Assembly: GCA_035274845.1 (NCBI GenBank) | Contig: DATENU010000009.1 | Location: 1 to 64,000, forward strand | Length of the DNA stretch: 64,000 nt | Direction of reading: 5' to 3' | Source of the DNA: Chthoniobacterales bacterium | GTDB taxonomy: Bacteria; Verrucomicrobiota; Verrucomicrobiia; Chthoniobacterales; UBA10450 | Shown: one piece after another, positions 23,542 through 31,757 of the stretch | Position numbering within the stretch: position 1 is the stretch's first letter | Layout of the letters: each line of letters begins with the position of its first letter | Made by a program: the position numbers and the translations under genes | Notes under the pieces: generated by a model | The model's input: the letters and a program-made list of their open reading frames with translations, nothing else | Databases searched by the model: none | What the model was told of the DNA's origin: nothing

Positions 23542-26500
23542 GTGCGCCCGCGATGACAACCGCGCCCCCGCTTACCGAAAGACTCCTGATCAACGCCGGC
23601 GGCTGGCCTGCGATGAAGGCTGCGCGCGACGTCGTGAAGGCGGGCCGCGTCACGGAAGCGCGCTACGAACCGCCGTTGCTCACCGGCTTCGTGCGCGAAG
23701 GGATAAAGAACTTCCGTTCCGGCCTGCGAATTAAGAGCGCGGAAGACGTGGAGAATCTTTGCACCTGTTGGGAATCCCGCTCGAGCGGCAAAATCTGCGC
23801 GCATTCCGTCGCCGTGGGTCTCTCGATTCTAAGGCCGGTACCGGCGATCGTTCCCACACAGCCGAAGATCGCGGAAGCTCCGGCCGGTCCAGAGTTCGCC
23901 GCCGCCGGAACCGCCAAAGCGAAACCGGCAAAACTCCATTTGATTCTGCCGCCGAATTTCATGTCGGCGTGGGCGAAAGGCCAGGTGATGCTGGTCGTCG
24001 AAGCCGAAGTGGGTGCAAACCGCACGTTGCTCTCTGCCTTGCCGAAGAACGCGACGTTCGCTTGCGACGAGGCGGACCTCGCCCTCGCGGAAGAATTGCG
24101 CGCCTTCCCCGCGCTCTTTTCCAGCGGCATGGCGTTGTCATCGCGTGACGCATTTTTGCGTCTCCTGCCCTCGCTTCAAAATCATCCGCGCGTCACCTTC
24201 GGAAAAGCGATCCCGGCGACGATTTCGTCGGCCGTAATTCGCCCCGAACTGGAGATCGAGCAGCGAGAAAGTGGGGGCATTATGGTGAGAGCGAAGTCGA
24301 TGCCGAACACGATGCTTCTCTGGAACGCGAGCGAGGCCTGGTTCCTCCGTGGCCACGAATTCGTGCGTTGCGGCGAAGCCTTGCCGGCGGGCGCAGCGCA
24401 TTTGCTCGGTTCGCCGCTCGAGCTGGCGGGGGATCGCGCTCTGCAATTCCTCGCGTTCGATCTGCCCCGCCTGCGCGAAGCGTTCGATATCAACGCAACC
24501 GAAGGCCTCCGGCTGCCCGAAGTGGTCCCGGCCACCCCCGCCTTCGCATTGCGATTAGCGGGCACGCTCAATAGCGTCACCGGCGAGTTGCTGTGCACGT
24601 ATGGCGATCGTCCCCCATTCAAGGCCTCGACCAACGAACAGGACCTGTTCGTGTTCCGCGATCCGCAGAACGCTGAACGCATCCTCCTGCGGAATATCGC
24701 CGCGGAACGAGCCGCCGTCACGCGCCTCGAACGGGTCGGATTCGCGCGCACGGACGCCGCCGGTTTCGTGTTGCACGGGCAACCCGAAGTCGTGCGCTTT
24801 TTCGCCGTCGATTACCCGAAGTTCCAGCGCGACTGGAACGTTACCCTCACCTCGCAGGTGGAGAAATGGAGCGGCGAAATTGAGCGCGTCACCCCCAGGC
24901 TCGAGATCGTCGGGTCGGGCGTGGATTGGTTCGAGGTCCGCTATTCGCTCGTCACTCCCGGCGGCCAGGAATTCTCGAATGCCGAGATCCAGCAATTGCT
25001 GCGGTCCGGCCGGAACCAGACGCGCCTTAAGAATGGGCGCCTTGTCGTCATCGACACCGCCGGGCTCGAGGATTTCGAGCAGGTGATCCGCGATTGCGAT
25101 CCGGCGCAAACCGAGCCCGGCCTTTACCGGATCAATCGGGCCCACGCGCCCTACGTTGAAGAAACGGCCCGCGAACTGGGATCGTCCATCGCCGATCGGC
25201 GGGAAGCGCTGAAGAAATTTATCACCACCCAGACCGCTTCGGTTGGCGACGCCAACAAGAAACTCGGCTCGCTCGCGACGACCTTACGTGAATACCAAAT
25301 CGCCGGGTTTGCCTGGCTCACCCGGCTGGCGGCCAACAATCTCGGCGGCATCCTCGCGGACGAGATGGGGCTCGGCAAAACCGTGCAGACGCTCGCGTTT
25401 CTCCGTGCTCATCAAGGCAACGGCCCGGCGCTCATCATTTGCCCGACATCGCTCGTCACAAACTGGCAGAGCGAAGCGCAGAAGTTCACGCCCGAGCTGA
25501 AGACGCTCGTGCTCGAAGGAGCGAACCGCGCGGCGCTCTTCAGCTCGATCGCCGACGCCGACATCGTCATCACCAGCTACGCGCTCCTGCGTCGCGACAT
25601 CGACGCTTTACGGGAAATCCAATTCTCCACCGCCGTGCTCGACGAAGCGCAGCACATCAAAAATCCCGAGACCCAGAATGCGCAGTCCGCTTTTGCCCTC
25701 CGGGCGAATCACCGTTTCGTCCTGACCGGTACGCCGATGGAAAATTCCGTGCGCGATCTCTGGTCGATCATGAATTTTTCTCTCCCCGGGTACCTCGGAC
25801 CGCACAAGGATTTTCGCGAACGTTACGAGCTGCCCCTCGCACGTGGCACTGCGCCCGACGTGCAGCGACGGCTCTCCCGCCGTATACAGCCCTTCCTCCT
25901 TCGACGCCGGAAACGCGACGTTGCCAAGGACCTCCCCGAGAAGATCGAACAGGTCGTCCCGTGCAGCCTGACCAGCAGCCAACGTAGCGCCTACGACGCG
26001 CTTCTTCGCGAAATCCAAAGCGGCCTCAGCAGCGTCGCTAAGGGCGCAAAGACAAACGCCGGCGCGCAACGAATGAAAATGCTGACCGGCCTGCTCCGCC
26101 TGCGCCAGGTCTGTTGCGATCTCCGCCTCGTCGGTCTCGAGAAGGAAGACCCCTCCGCCAAGATCGAGCTCCTCGACGAATTGCTAGAGGAGGCGATCGA
26201 CGGCGAGCATCGCGTTCTCGTCTTCAGCCAGTTCGTATCGATGCTCCACCTCGTCCGCGATCGCTTGGAGGAACGCAAACTCTCCTACTGCTACCTCGAC
26301 GGCTCCACGAAACAGCGGCAGGAAGAGGTGAACCGTTTCCAGGAAAACGCCAACATTCCGATTTTCCTGATCAGCCTGAAAGCCGGCGGCGTCGGCCTCA
26401 ATCTTTCCGCCGCCGACACCGTCATCCACTTCGATCCCTGGTGGAACCCCGCCGTCGAAGCCCAGGCCACCGACCGCGCCCACCGCATCGGCCAAACCCG

Positions 26501-26660
26501 CGTCGTCACCGCCTACAAACTCATCACCCGCGACACCGTCGAAGAAAAAATCCTGAAACTTCAGGAAAAAAAACGCGCCGCCATCGACGCCGCCATCGAC
26601 AGCGAAGAACCCCTGATGAACGGCCTCACAACCGAAGAACTCGAAGAACTGTTGAGCTGA
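23538..26660 (+). CDS. SWIM-SNF2 family helicase-like ATPase
   Basis: 1040 residues. The N-terminus has a SWIM zinc finger (CTCWESRSSGKICAHSV, about 73-90), then a roughly 450-residue region with no clear motif. The SNF2 ATPase follows: GGILADEMGLGKTVQTLAF (Walker A), AVLDEAQHIKNP (DExQ box), LTGTPMENS, and in the C-terminal half VLVFSQFVSMLHL, AGGVGLNLSAADTVIHFDPWWNPAVE and ATDRAHRIGQT. Acts on DNA-protein complexes, often linked to transcription or repair in bacteria. The start is TTG at 23538 (overlapping the previous stop, with AAGGA close upstream) or ATG at 23553. Confidence 0.92.
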   Translation: MSAPAMTTAPPLTERLLINAGGWPAMKAARDVVKAGRVTEARYEPPLLTGFVREGIKNFRSGLRIKSAEDVENLCTCWESRSSGKICAHSVAVGLSILRPVPAIVPTQPKIAEAPAGPEFAAAGTAKAKPAKLHLILPPNFMSAWAKGQVMLVVEAEVGANRTLLSALPKNATFACDEADLALAEELRAFPALFSSGMALSSRDAFLRLLPSLQNHPRVTFGKAIPATISSAVIRPELEIEQRESGGIMVRAKSMPNTMLLWNASEAWFLRGHEFVRCGEALPAGAAHLLGSPLELAGDRALQFLAFDLPRLREAFDINATEGLRLPEVVPATPAFALRLAGTLNSVTGELLCTYGDRPPFKASTNEQDLFVFRDPQNAERILLRNIAAERAAVTRLERVGFARTDAAGFVLHGQPEVVRFFAVDYPKFQRDWNVTLTSQVEKWSGEIERVTPRLEIVGSGVDWFEVRYSLVTPGGQEFSNAEIQQLLRSGRNQTRLKNGRLVVIDTAGLEDFEQVIRDCDPAQTEPGLYRINRAHAPYVEETARELGSSIADRREALKKFITTQTASVGDANKKLGSLATTLREYQIAGFAWLTRLAANNLGGILADEMGLGKTVQTLAFLRAHQGNGPALIICPTSLVTNWQSEAQKFTPELKTLVLEGANRAALFSSIADADIVITSYALLRRDIDALREIQFSTAVLDEAQHIKNPETQNAQSAFALRANHRFVLTGTPMENSVRDLWSIMNFSLPGYLGPHKDFRERYELPLARGTAPDVQRRLSRRIQPFLLRRRKRDVAKDLPEKIEQVVPCSLTSSQRSAYDALLREIQSGLSSVAKGAKTNAGAQRMKMLTGLLRLRQVCCDLRLVGLEKEDPSAKIELLDELLEEAIDGEHRVLVFSQFVSMLHLVRDRLEERKLSYCYLDGSTKQRQEEVNRFQENANIPIFLISLKAGGVGLNLSAADTVIHFDPWWNPAVEAQATDRAHRIGQTRVVTAYKLITRDTVEEKILKLQEKKRAAIDAAIDSEEPLMNGLTTEELEELLS

Positions 26661-26720
26661 CGCACGGGCACGCGAACAGCGGCGTTGTCTTATAGCGAAC
26701 ATTTCGCTACGCTTAAGAGT

Positions 26721-26906
26721 ATGAGCGTCAAAGAACAGGTCCTCCAGGCGATTAATCGCCTTCCGTCTGACGCGAGCTTCCGCGATGTCACCGAAGAGAT
26801 CGCCTTCCTTGCGGCGATCAAGGAAGCCGAGCAGGACATTGCGGACGGTCGCCTGATCACCAACGAGCAGATGAAAACTCGGATCGGTGAATGGACCGGA
26901 AACTAG
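26721..26906 (+). CDS. Type II antitoxin (ParD/RelB-like)
   Basis: 61 residues from ATG 26721 (a longer start would overlap non-coding sequence). Mostly helical: VLQAINRLPSDASFRDVTEEIAFLAAIKEAEQDIADG, a layout seen in prevent-host-death and RelB-like partners of ParE toxins. It overlaps the next gene by 16 bases. Predicted to bind the toxin and to repress the pair. Confidence 0.75.
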   Translation: MSVKEQVLQAINRLPSDASFRDVTEEIAFLAAIKEAEQDIADGRLITNEQMKTRIGEWTGN

Positions 26907-27193
26907 TCTGGACCGAGCGGGCTTCGAACGACATCGAAGCGATCGTTCGCTATATCGCGCGGCGCGACCCAGCCGCGTCGGCGCGCGTTGGGTTCGGCAT
27001 TTACGACCGCGCCCAAATTCTTCTCCAGCATCCCGAATCAGGAACGATTCTCGACGAATTAAGAGAGGGCGGGTGGCGCAAACTGATCTTTCTGCGATGG
27101 AAAATCGTCTACACCGTCCGCGGGGATAACATCATCATTGGCCGGGTGTGGCCAGCCGCGATGGGCGAAGCCGACTTCGAGACGCCGCTCTAA
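26891..27193 (+). CDS. ParE/RelE-family toxin
   Basis: 100 residues. The fold pattern is WTERASNDIEAIVRYIARRDPAAS, then GTILDELREGGWRKLIFLRWKIVYTV, ending IIIGRVWPAAMGE, typical of ParE toxins that poison gyrase or RelE-type RNases. It overlaps the antitoxin gene by 16 bases. Which target it has is not visible. Confidence 0.8.
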   Translation: MDRKLVWTERASNDIEAIVRYIARRDPAASARVGFGIYDRAQILLQHPESGTILDELREGGWRKLIFLRWKIVYTVRGDNIIIGRVWPAAMGEADFETPL

Positions 27194-27215
27194 AAACGCC
27201 GATTCTAACTCGCGG

Positions 27216-27258
27216 TTACTGAATGAATCGGATTGTCATCGGATAGCGGTAGAACTTC
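27216..27258 (-). pseudogene. C-terminal stub of a DUF4870 gene
   Basis: Encodes KFYRYPMTIRFIQ and a stop, identical in protein to the end of the gene at 30337-30726. Upstream sequence turns into TTCGAA repeat. Confidence 0.8.
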
Positions 27259-27340
27259 GGGGACTTTCGAATTTCGAGTGTCGAATTGCGATTGTTCTGT
27301 TGGCATTTGGACGTCTGACAGAACGCGAACTCTCTGGGAA

Positions 27341-27371
27341 CGCTTCGCACAGCGAAGCGACTACAGAAGAA
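27341..27371. repeat. REP, family A
   Basis: CGCTTCGCACAGCGAAGCG hairpin followed by (A)CTACAGAAG. One of at least ten family A units in the window. Confidence 0.85.
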
Positions 27372-27383
27372 GGCACCTTCGCT

Positions 27384-27470
27384 TACTGCGCTTCGCACAG
27401 TTTTTGAAAGCGAGGATCGTTCCGGATCGGGTTCCAGACAGGGTCGGCGCGGAGGAGGGCGGGGCTTGGG
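27384..27470 (-). pseudogene. C-terminal stub of a FlgO/TPR-type gene
   Basis: Encodes ALLRADPVWNPIRNDPRF and QKLCEAQ then TAA, almost the same as the end of the gene at 28162 (TDPVWNPIRNDPRFQKL). Nothing of the rest of the gene is present. Confidence 0.8.
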
Positions 27471-27564
27471 CAATTTTCGAATGTCGATTTTCGAGTGGCG
27501 ATTGATTTCTGTATGAGGAAAGACGAATTGACTCCCGTCGAGTTTATTGCTAGGTAGAATAGCG

Positions 27565-27822
27565 ATGGATTCTACCTATTCAGTCACTCAGGCGCAGACG
27601 AATCTGCCACGGCTGATCAAAGAGGCGGCGGATGAAGGGTCCATCGCCATCACCCGGCATGAGGAGACGGTTGCCTACCTGATCTCGCGTGGGCGGATGG
27701 ATGCGATCATGGAGACGTTGGATCTGCTGGGAAATTCGGCGGCGATGAAGGCGCTACGGGATTACGAGATGGGTAAGATGAAGTTTCTGCCGCTCTCGGC
27801 GTTGAATGGAGACAAAGGTTGA
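27565..27822 (+). CDS. Phd/YefM-family antitoxin
   Basis: 85 residues from ATG 27565. MDSTYSVTQAQTNLPRLIKEA is the Phd/YefM DNA-binding N-terminus and AITRHEETVAYLISRGRMDAIMETLD the following strand-helix. It probably represses its own operon and neutralises the toxin encoded next, which overlaps by 17 bases. Confidence 0.88.
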   Translation: MDSTYSVTQAQTNLPRLIKEAADEGSIAITRHEETVAYLISRGRMDAIMETLDLLGNSAAMKALRDYEMGKMKFLPLSALNGDKG

Positions 27823-28114
27823 GCTTTCGGAGCAGGTCGTCCGTTTTGTGGCAAGACGAGCTCCGGAGCCACGCCGGATGTTACGCGAAGCCTTGCGCGC
27901 GCTGAAACGCGAGCGGGGTGATATCCGCGCTCTCGAAGGACCGCTGGAGGATTACCATCGCCTGCGGGTGGGCGGTTACCGGATCATATTTGCTTACAAG
28001 GTTTCCGGGAAGCGCCGAACAATTCAGTGCATCTACGCGGAACGACGAAGCGCGGTTTACGAGACGTTCCAGCAGCTTCTGCGAAAGCACCTCTTGGAAG
28101 CAGGGAAGGAATGA
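27806..28114 (+). CDS. RelE-family toxin
   Basis: 102 residues. Pattern REALRALKRERGDIRALEG, then YHRLRVGGYRIIFAYK and CIYAERRSAVYETF matches the RelE/YafQ fold of ribosome-dependent mRNA interferases, with the basic RxGxYRIIF core. Overlap with the Phd-type antitoxin gene shows a linked pair. It is the second such pair within 1.5 kb; the two are of different subfamilies. Confidence 0.85.
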   Translation: METKVELSEQVVRFVARRAPEPRRMLREALRALKRERGDIRALEGPLEDYHRLRVGGYRIIFAYKVSGKRRTIQCIYAERRSAVYETFQQLLRKHLLEAGKE

Positions 28115-28122
28115 CGGGCGGG

Positions 28123-28153
28123 TCGCTTCGCACAGCGAAGCGGCTACAGGAGA
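28123..28153. repeat. REP, family A
   Basis: TCGCTTCGCACAGCGAAGCG followed by GCTACAGGAG, just after the RelE toxin stop and before the end of the FlgO/TPR gene on the other strand. Confidence 0.85.
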
Positions 28154-28161
28154 ACGCCTGG

Positions 28162-30159
28162 TTACTGCGTTTCGGACAATTTCTGAAAACGCGGATCGTT
28201 TCGGATGGGGTTCCAGACAGGGTCGGTGCGGAGGAGGGCGGGGGTGATGCAGTCGTCGCCGGGTTTCCCAAGGAGATCGCGGAGGATTGAGATGGCTTCG
28301 GCGGCCTGGCCGAGTTGGGCGCGGGCAATCGCGATGTCCAATTCGAGGGTCGGGCCTCCAAAGGCGTCCTTCGCGATCTTGTTTTGCAACTTCGCGGCAT
28401 ACTGGTCGACGGCGGCCCGGTTGCCGAGCGCGGCTTCCGCCATCATCAGATCTTCGAGGTAGCCTTCGCCGACGCTTTGCTGGCGCAAGGCTTCCAATTC
28501 GTCCCGCCCCTGGGTGAGGTCGCGCGTCCCGCCTTCGGTGTCGCCGGCCAGGCGTTTGGCCAGGCCGAGATGGGTGCGATAGACGGCCCGCAGATTAGGC
28601 GGCAGAGGTTCCTTGCTGGCGAGGAGCTGTTGCAACAACGCGACCGCCTCAGGGAATTTTCCGGTAGCCATGAGCTGGGTGAAGCGCGGCTGGAGGACTT
28701 CGGGCTCGCCAGGATCGACCGAGAGCCATTCGATTAATCTGCCGGCCGCGTCGAAATTGCCCTCGGCCTGGTTGAGCCTGGCCTTTCCAGCAAGAAGATT
28801 CTGATTGTCGGGCGAAATTGCGAGGGCGCGATCGAGCGACGCGTGCGCTTCCGGGAATCTGCGCAAGCTCCGATAGGTTACCGCCTGTTCCGCGAAGATG
28901 ATGGGGTTGCGCGGATCGAGCTTCGAGGATTGCGCGTGGTGAGCGAGTGCTTCGTCCCACTTGCCCTGCCGTCGTTTCACGTAGCCGGAGAATTCCAGCG
29001 ACATCGCGCGATTGACGCCGTGTTCAATCGCTTCCTCGAAGGCTTTCAGGGCGCCGTCGTAGTCGCTCAAGGCGCGATAACGGTAGAGTCCGAGCGCGAA
29101 CCAGGCGTCACCCAAGTCGGGCTGCAATTTCGTCGCGTTATCCAGGGCGCGCTTCGCCTCGGCCAGCCGCACGGCGGTCGGGTCGTAGGTTGCGTAGTTC
29201 AGCGTGTGCACGGCAGACAGGTTCGCCCATGCGACCGCGAAGCTCGGGTCCAGCTCGACGGCCCGTGAGTATGCCTCGGTCATTTTCTGGAGGCCTTCCG
29301 GTGAGAGACCGAACCCGCCCCAGATCGCCAGGCCGCGGAGAAAGGCATCGTATGCTTCCGGGTTCTCCGTGGGACGCAGGGCGACGGCTTGTTGCTCGCG
29401 GCTGGAGAGCTTTACCCGGAGCGCTTTGGCCACTTGCCCGGCGATGTCGCTTTGCACGGCGAAGATGTCGGCCAGTTTTCGATCGTAAACTTCGGCCCAG
29501 ACATGAGTGTCCGTCAGCGCGTTGATCAACTGCACATTGACGCGGATCTGATCGCCGACCTTCTGGACACTTCCTTCCAGGACAAACGCGACGCTGAGTT
29601 GCTTCGCGATCTCCGACAGGTTTTCGGGCGAGCTTTTGTAGCGTTGCGTCGACGTGCGCGAGATCACTTTCAAGTCATCGATCTTCGCGAGGCGTGTCAG
29701 GATTTCGTCCTGGATGCCGTCAGCCAGATAGGAGTTCGCCTTGTCTTCGCTCCGATTCTCGAATGGCAATACGGCGATTGATTTTGCGAGCGCCGTCGAG
29801 CCGGACGCTTGTTGCGAGGCCGTGTAGCGGCCGAGAAAGAAAAGCGCCAGCGAAAGAAGGCCGGCAGCGAGAACAACAAATATCCAGGCATGCCCTCTCG
29901 ACTGCGTCTGAGGCGCCGCGTCCGCTTCCTCCGTCCGCTTGATTCCTTCCGGCGTGAGCTCGAAGGCCCACGCGATGACGAGTGCGAGCGGGAAACCGAC
30001 AATGATCGCGAGCACGATCAAGCGCACCGCCCAATTCGGAATTTCGAAGAACGGAAAAACCTGGGTCGCGACCTGGACGATCAGCCAGCCGACGACGGTG
30101 TATGCGGCCGCAACCTTGTAAACGTTGCGTCGCTTCAGCTCGGCGAAAAAGGTAGCCAT
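28162..30159 (-). CDS. Membrane FlgO/TolB-like plus TPR-repeat protein
   Basis: 665 residues. N-terminus: MATFFAELKRRNVYKVAAAYTVVG with two hydrophobic helices (about 15-37, 42-66) and a third near 95-112. The next block IAVLPFENRSEDKANSYLADGIQDEILTRLAKI is the FlgO/TolB-like domain also found next to adenylate-cyclase and kinase domains. From about 260 to 640 there are repeated helical units (for example VAWANLSAVHTLN, AWFALGLYRYRALSDYDGALKAFEEAI) that look like TPRs. It is probably an envelope scaffold or sensor of unknown ligand. Many soil Verrucomicrobiota carry several such genes. A copied C-terminal end is found at 27384. Confidence 0.82.
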   Translation of the reverse strand: MATFFAELKRRNVYKVAAAYTVVGWLIVQVATQVFPFFEIPNWAVRLIVLAIIVGFPLALVIAWAFELTPEGIKRTEEADAAPQTQSRGHAWIFVVLAAGLLSLALFFLGRYTASQQASGSTALAKSIAVLPFENRSEDKANSYLADGIQDEILTRLAKIDDLKVISRTSTQRYKSSPENLSEIAKQLSVAFVLEGSVQKVGDQIRVNVQLINALTDTHVWAEVYDRKLADIFAVQSDIAGQVAKALRVKLSSREQQAVALRPTENPEAYDAFLRGLAIWGGFGLSPEGLQKMTEAYSRAVELDPSFAVAWANLSAVHTLNYATYDPTAVRLAEAKRALDNATKLQPDLGDAWFALGLYRYRALSDYDGALKAFEEAIEHGVNRAMSLEFSGYVKRRQGKWDEALAHHAQSSKLDPRNPIIFAEQAVTYRSLRRFPEAHASLDRALAISPDNQNLLAGKARLNQAEGNFDAAGRLIEWLSVDPGEPEVLQPRFTQLMATGKFPEAVALLQQLLASKEPLPPNLRAVYRTHLGLAKRLAGDTEGGTRDLTQGRDELEALRQQSVGEGYLEDLMMAEAALGNRAAVDQYAAKLQNKIAKDAFGGPTLELDIAIARAQLGQAAEAISILRDLLGKPGDDCITPALLRTDPVWNPIRNDPRFQKLSETQ

Positions 30160-30288
30160 CGGGCAGGCGCGAGCGCCCGGTCGTTTCTAGCGGAATTCGG
30201 ACGCGCGCGGCAATCGAAGACTGCGGTTCAGAATTTCGATTGATCGATGGAGCTGGAGCTCTGACCCAAAACGAGGCCGCCCCGAGGA

Positions 30289-30319
30289 CGCTTCGCACAG
30301 CGAAGCGCATACAGAAGAG
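30289..30319. repeat. REP, family A
   Basis: CGCTTCGCACAGCGAAGCG then GCATACAGAAG, between the FlgO/TPR gene and the DUF4870 gene. Confidence 0.85.
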
Positions 30320-30336
30320 GCCTCTATGCGCTCCGA

Positions 30337-30726
30337 CTACTGAATGAACCGGATCGTCATCGGGTAGCGGTAAAATTTGCCGTCGCTGGCCTGGATGGCG
30401 GCGATGATGACGAAGATGGCGTTCAGGATCCAGAGGATGGCGAGGAAGACGAAGCCGACCAGGACGAGGCAAAAGACCGCGGCGATGGCGTTGTAAATCA
30501 GCATCGAGATCTGGAAGTTGACAGCTTCCTTGCCGTGCGCGTCGAGCTCGGGGGCGTCGTCGCGTTTGATCAGCCAGAGGATGAGCGGTCCGAGGAGGTG
30601 GCCGGGGAAATGGATGAAGACCCCGAGGAGGGCGCTGGCGTGGATGAAGGCGCACCAGGTGCGGACATTCGCGACGGCGGAGACGTTGACGGGGGTGGGC
30701 GGCGGTTGTGGGTATGAGGTTTCCAT
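30337..30726 (-). CDS. DUF4870-type membrane protein
   Basis: 129 residues with four hydrophobic helices. The signature HASALLGVFIHFPGHLLGPLI...KRDDAPELDAHGKEAVNFQIS is that of the DUF4870/Tic20-like small membrane proteins, of unknown role. The proline-rich N-terminus (YPQPPPTPVN) is cytoplasmic by the positive-inside trend. Its last 13 residues are copied at 27216. Confidence 0.85.
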   Translation of the reverse strand: METSYPQPPPTPVNVSAVANVRTWCAFIHASALLGVFIHFPGHLLGPLILWLIKRDDAPELDAHGKEAVNFQISMLIYNAIAAVFCLVLVGFVFLAILWILNAIFVIIAAIQASDGKFYRYPMTIRFIQ

Positions 30727-30803
30727 GGCTTCTATTGAATGGACGAACCGAGGCGGGGGTTTGGATTCAAGAATTTGGGGGAAAGGGGCGAGGGACGAGG
30801 GGG

Positions 30804-31232
30804 CTATTCGGGCATTGTTTCGCCGGAGCCGCCGATCTCGGAGGGGAAGTCGCGCATTTTCGGGAGACCGTCCTTTATCGGCAGAACGGTTTCCTCGTAG
30901 TTAAGGTGGACGCCGGCCTTGAACGGCATCGTGGGAATTACAGCGGCGGGGACGTCGACCAAGCCCAGCGAATCGTGATCGGTCTTCACAATGCTGCCGC
31001 ATTCGGTGCAAAAACGGCGGTCGCTCATGGGCGAAGACATGAAGTGCCCGAGGGAATCTTCGCCTTTGGTCACCTTCACGTTCTCAGGTTTCCAGAGCGT
31101 GAAGGCATTGATCGGCGCGCCAAGGTAGGATCGGCAGGCCTCGCAGTGACAATAGCCCATGCCTTCGGGCGCGCCGGTCGTCTCGATGGTTACGGCGCCG
31201 CAATAACATTTTCCAGGGTATGTGTCGGCCAT
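30804..31232 (-). CDS. GFA-domain protein (CENP-V/GFA family)
   Basis: 142 residues. Zinc ligands are visible: Cys9 and Cys11 (GKCYCGAV), Cys28, Cys30, Cys33 (CHCEAC), Cys75 and Cys78 (CTECGS). This is the GFA/CENP-V domain, first linked to glutathione-formaldehyde adducts but often of unknown substrate. The start used is MADTYPG; a longer frame runs up through a palindromic repeat and is not used. Confidence 0.88.
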   Translation of the reverse strand: MADTYPGKCYCGAVTIETTGAPEGMGYCHCEACRSYLGAPINAFTLWKPENVKVTKGEDSLGHFMSSPMSDRRFCTECGSIVKTDHDSLGLVDVPAAVIPTMPFKAGVHLNYEETVLPIKDGLPKMRDFPSEIGGSGETMPE

Positions 31233-31285
31233 GGTTCTGATCGTAGAATCGACTCCGAATATTCGCAACCAGATCGGTTTTCTGG

Positions 31286-31368
31286 CTGTAGCGACGGCGC
31301 TCTGTCGCCGTAAACACGCGTCTCGCAAGCCACCCGTGGTACGCCGACAGAGCGGCGTCGCTACAACA
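31286..31368. repeat. Paired palindromic repeat, family C, copy 1
   Basis: TGTAGCGACGGCGCTCTGTC and its inverted partner ending CGTCGCTACAAC flank a 30-base spacer. The same pair occurs at 47671-47755. Confidence 0.85.
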
Positions 31369-31431
31369 AGGAGCATCGGCGAACCAGTTTTGGTTTGTCG
31401 ATCAGCGCCGGATTTTGGCAGGCTCTCCGGA

Positions 31432-31752
31432 ATGAAATATGTGACAGCGATCGCAATCGCGGCGCTCGCGTTTCTCGCGCTCGCGGTCCGGGCGGGCGAC
31501 AAGAAGGGCGCTGCTTCAAAAGTCCATGGGCGCATTCAGTACGTGACCAGTTTCCCTGATTACAAGGTGCAGGCGGTCACGAGTTTCCCCGATCTGCGGG
31601 TCCAGATCGTGACGAGCTTCCCGGACAAGCCGGGGATGTGGCAGATCGTCGATTCGTTCCCCGATTACAAAATTCAGATGGTGAATTCCTTCCCCGACTT
31701 CACCATCCAGTACGTGGAGAGTTTCCCGGGAGCAGCGAAATGGGTCATATAG
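31432..31752 (+). CDS. Exported SFPD-repeat protein, possible 7(1)-knot fold
   Basis: 106 residues from ATG 31432. A Sec signal peptide (MKYVTAIAIAALAFLALAVRA) precedes six short repeats with cores SFPD at 40-43, 51-54, 62-65, 75-78, 86-89 and SFPG at 97-100; spacing is 11, 11, 13, 11, 11. Each repeat reads like (I/V)VxSFPDxxxQ. This pattern resembles, from memory, the small septoil-knot family (DUF6150), a beta protein with a 7(1) knot. The protein should lie in the periplasm. It is followed after 5 bases by another exported protein, and by a third, as one operon. Confidence 0.8.
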   Translation: MKYVTAIAIAALAFLALAVRAGDKKGAASKVHGRIQYVTSFPDYKVQAVTSFPDLRVQIVTSFPDKPGMWQIVDSFPDYKIQMVNSFPDFTIQYVESFPGAAKWVI

Positions 31753-31757
31753 GTCGT

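Larger units (their letters stand above)
27194..27564. other. Repeat-filled gap between two toxin-antitoxin pairs
   Basis: No intact gene. The stretch holds a copied end of the DUF4870 gene (27216-27258), TTCGAA-type words (27265-27285 and 27475-27510), a REP (27341-27371) and a copied end of the FlgO/TPR gene (27384-27470). Confidence 0.7.

Noticed and set aside
28162-30159. Adenylate cyclase
   Set aside because: The FlgO/TolB-like and TPR parts are often fused to cyclase domains, but no cyclase catalytic motif is present here.
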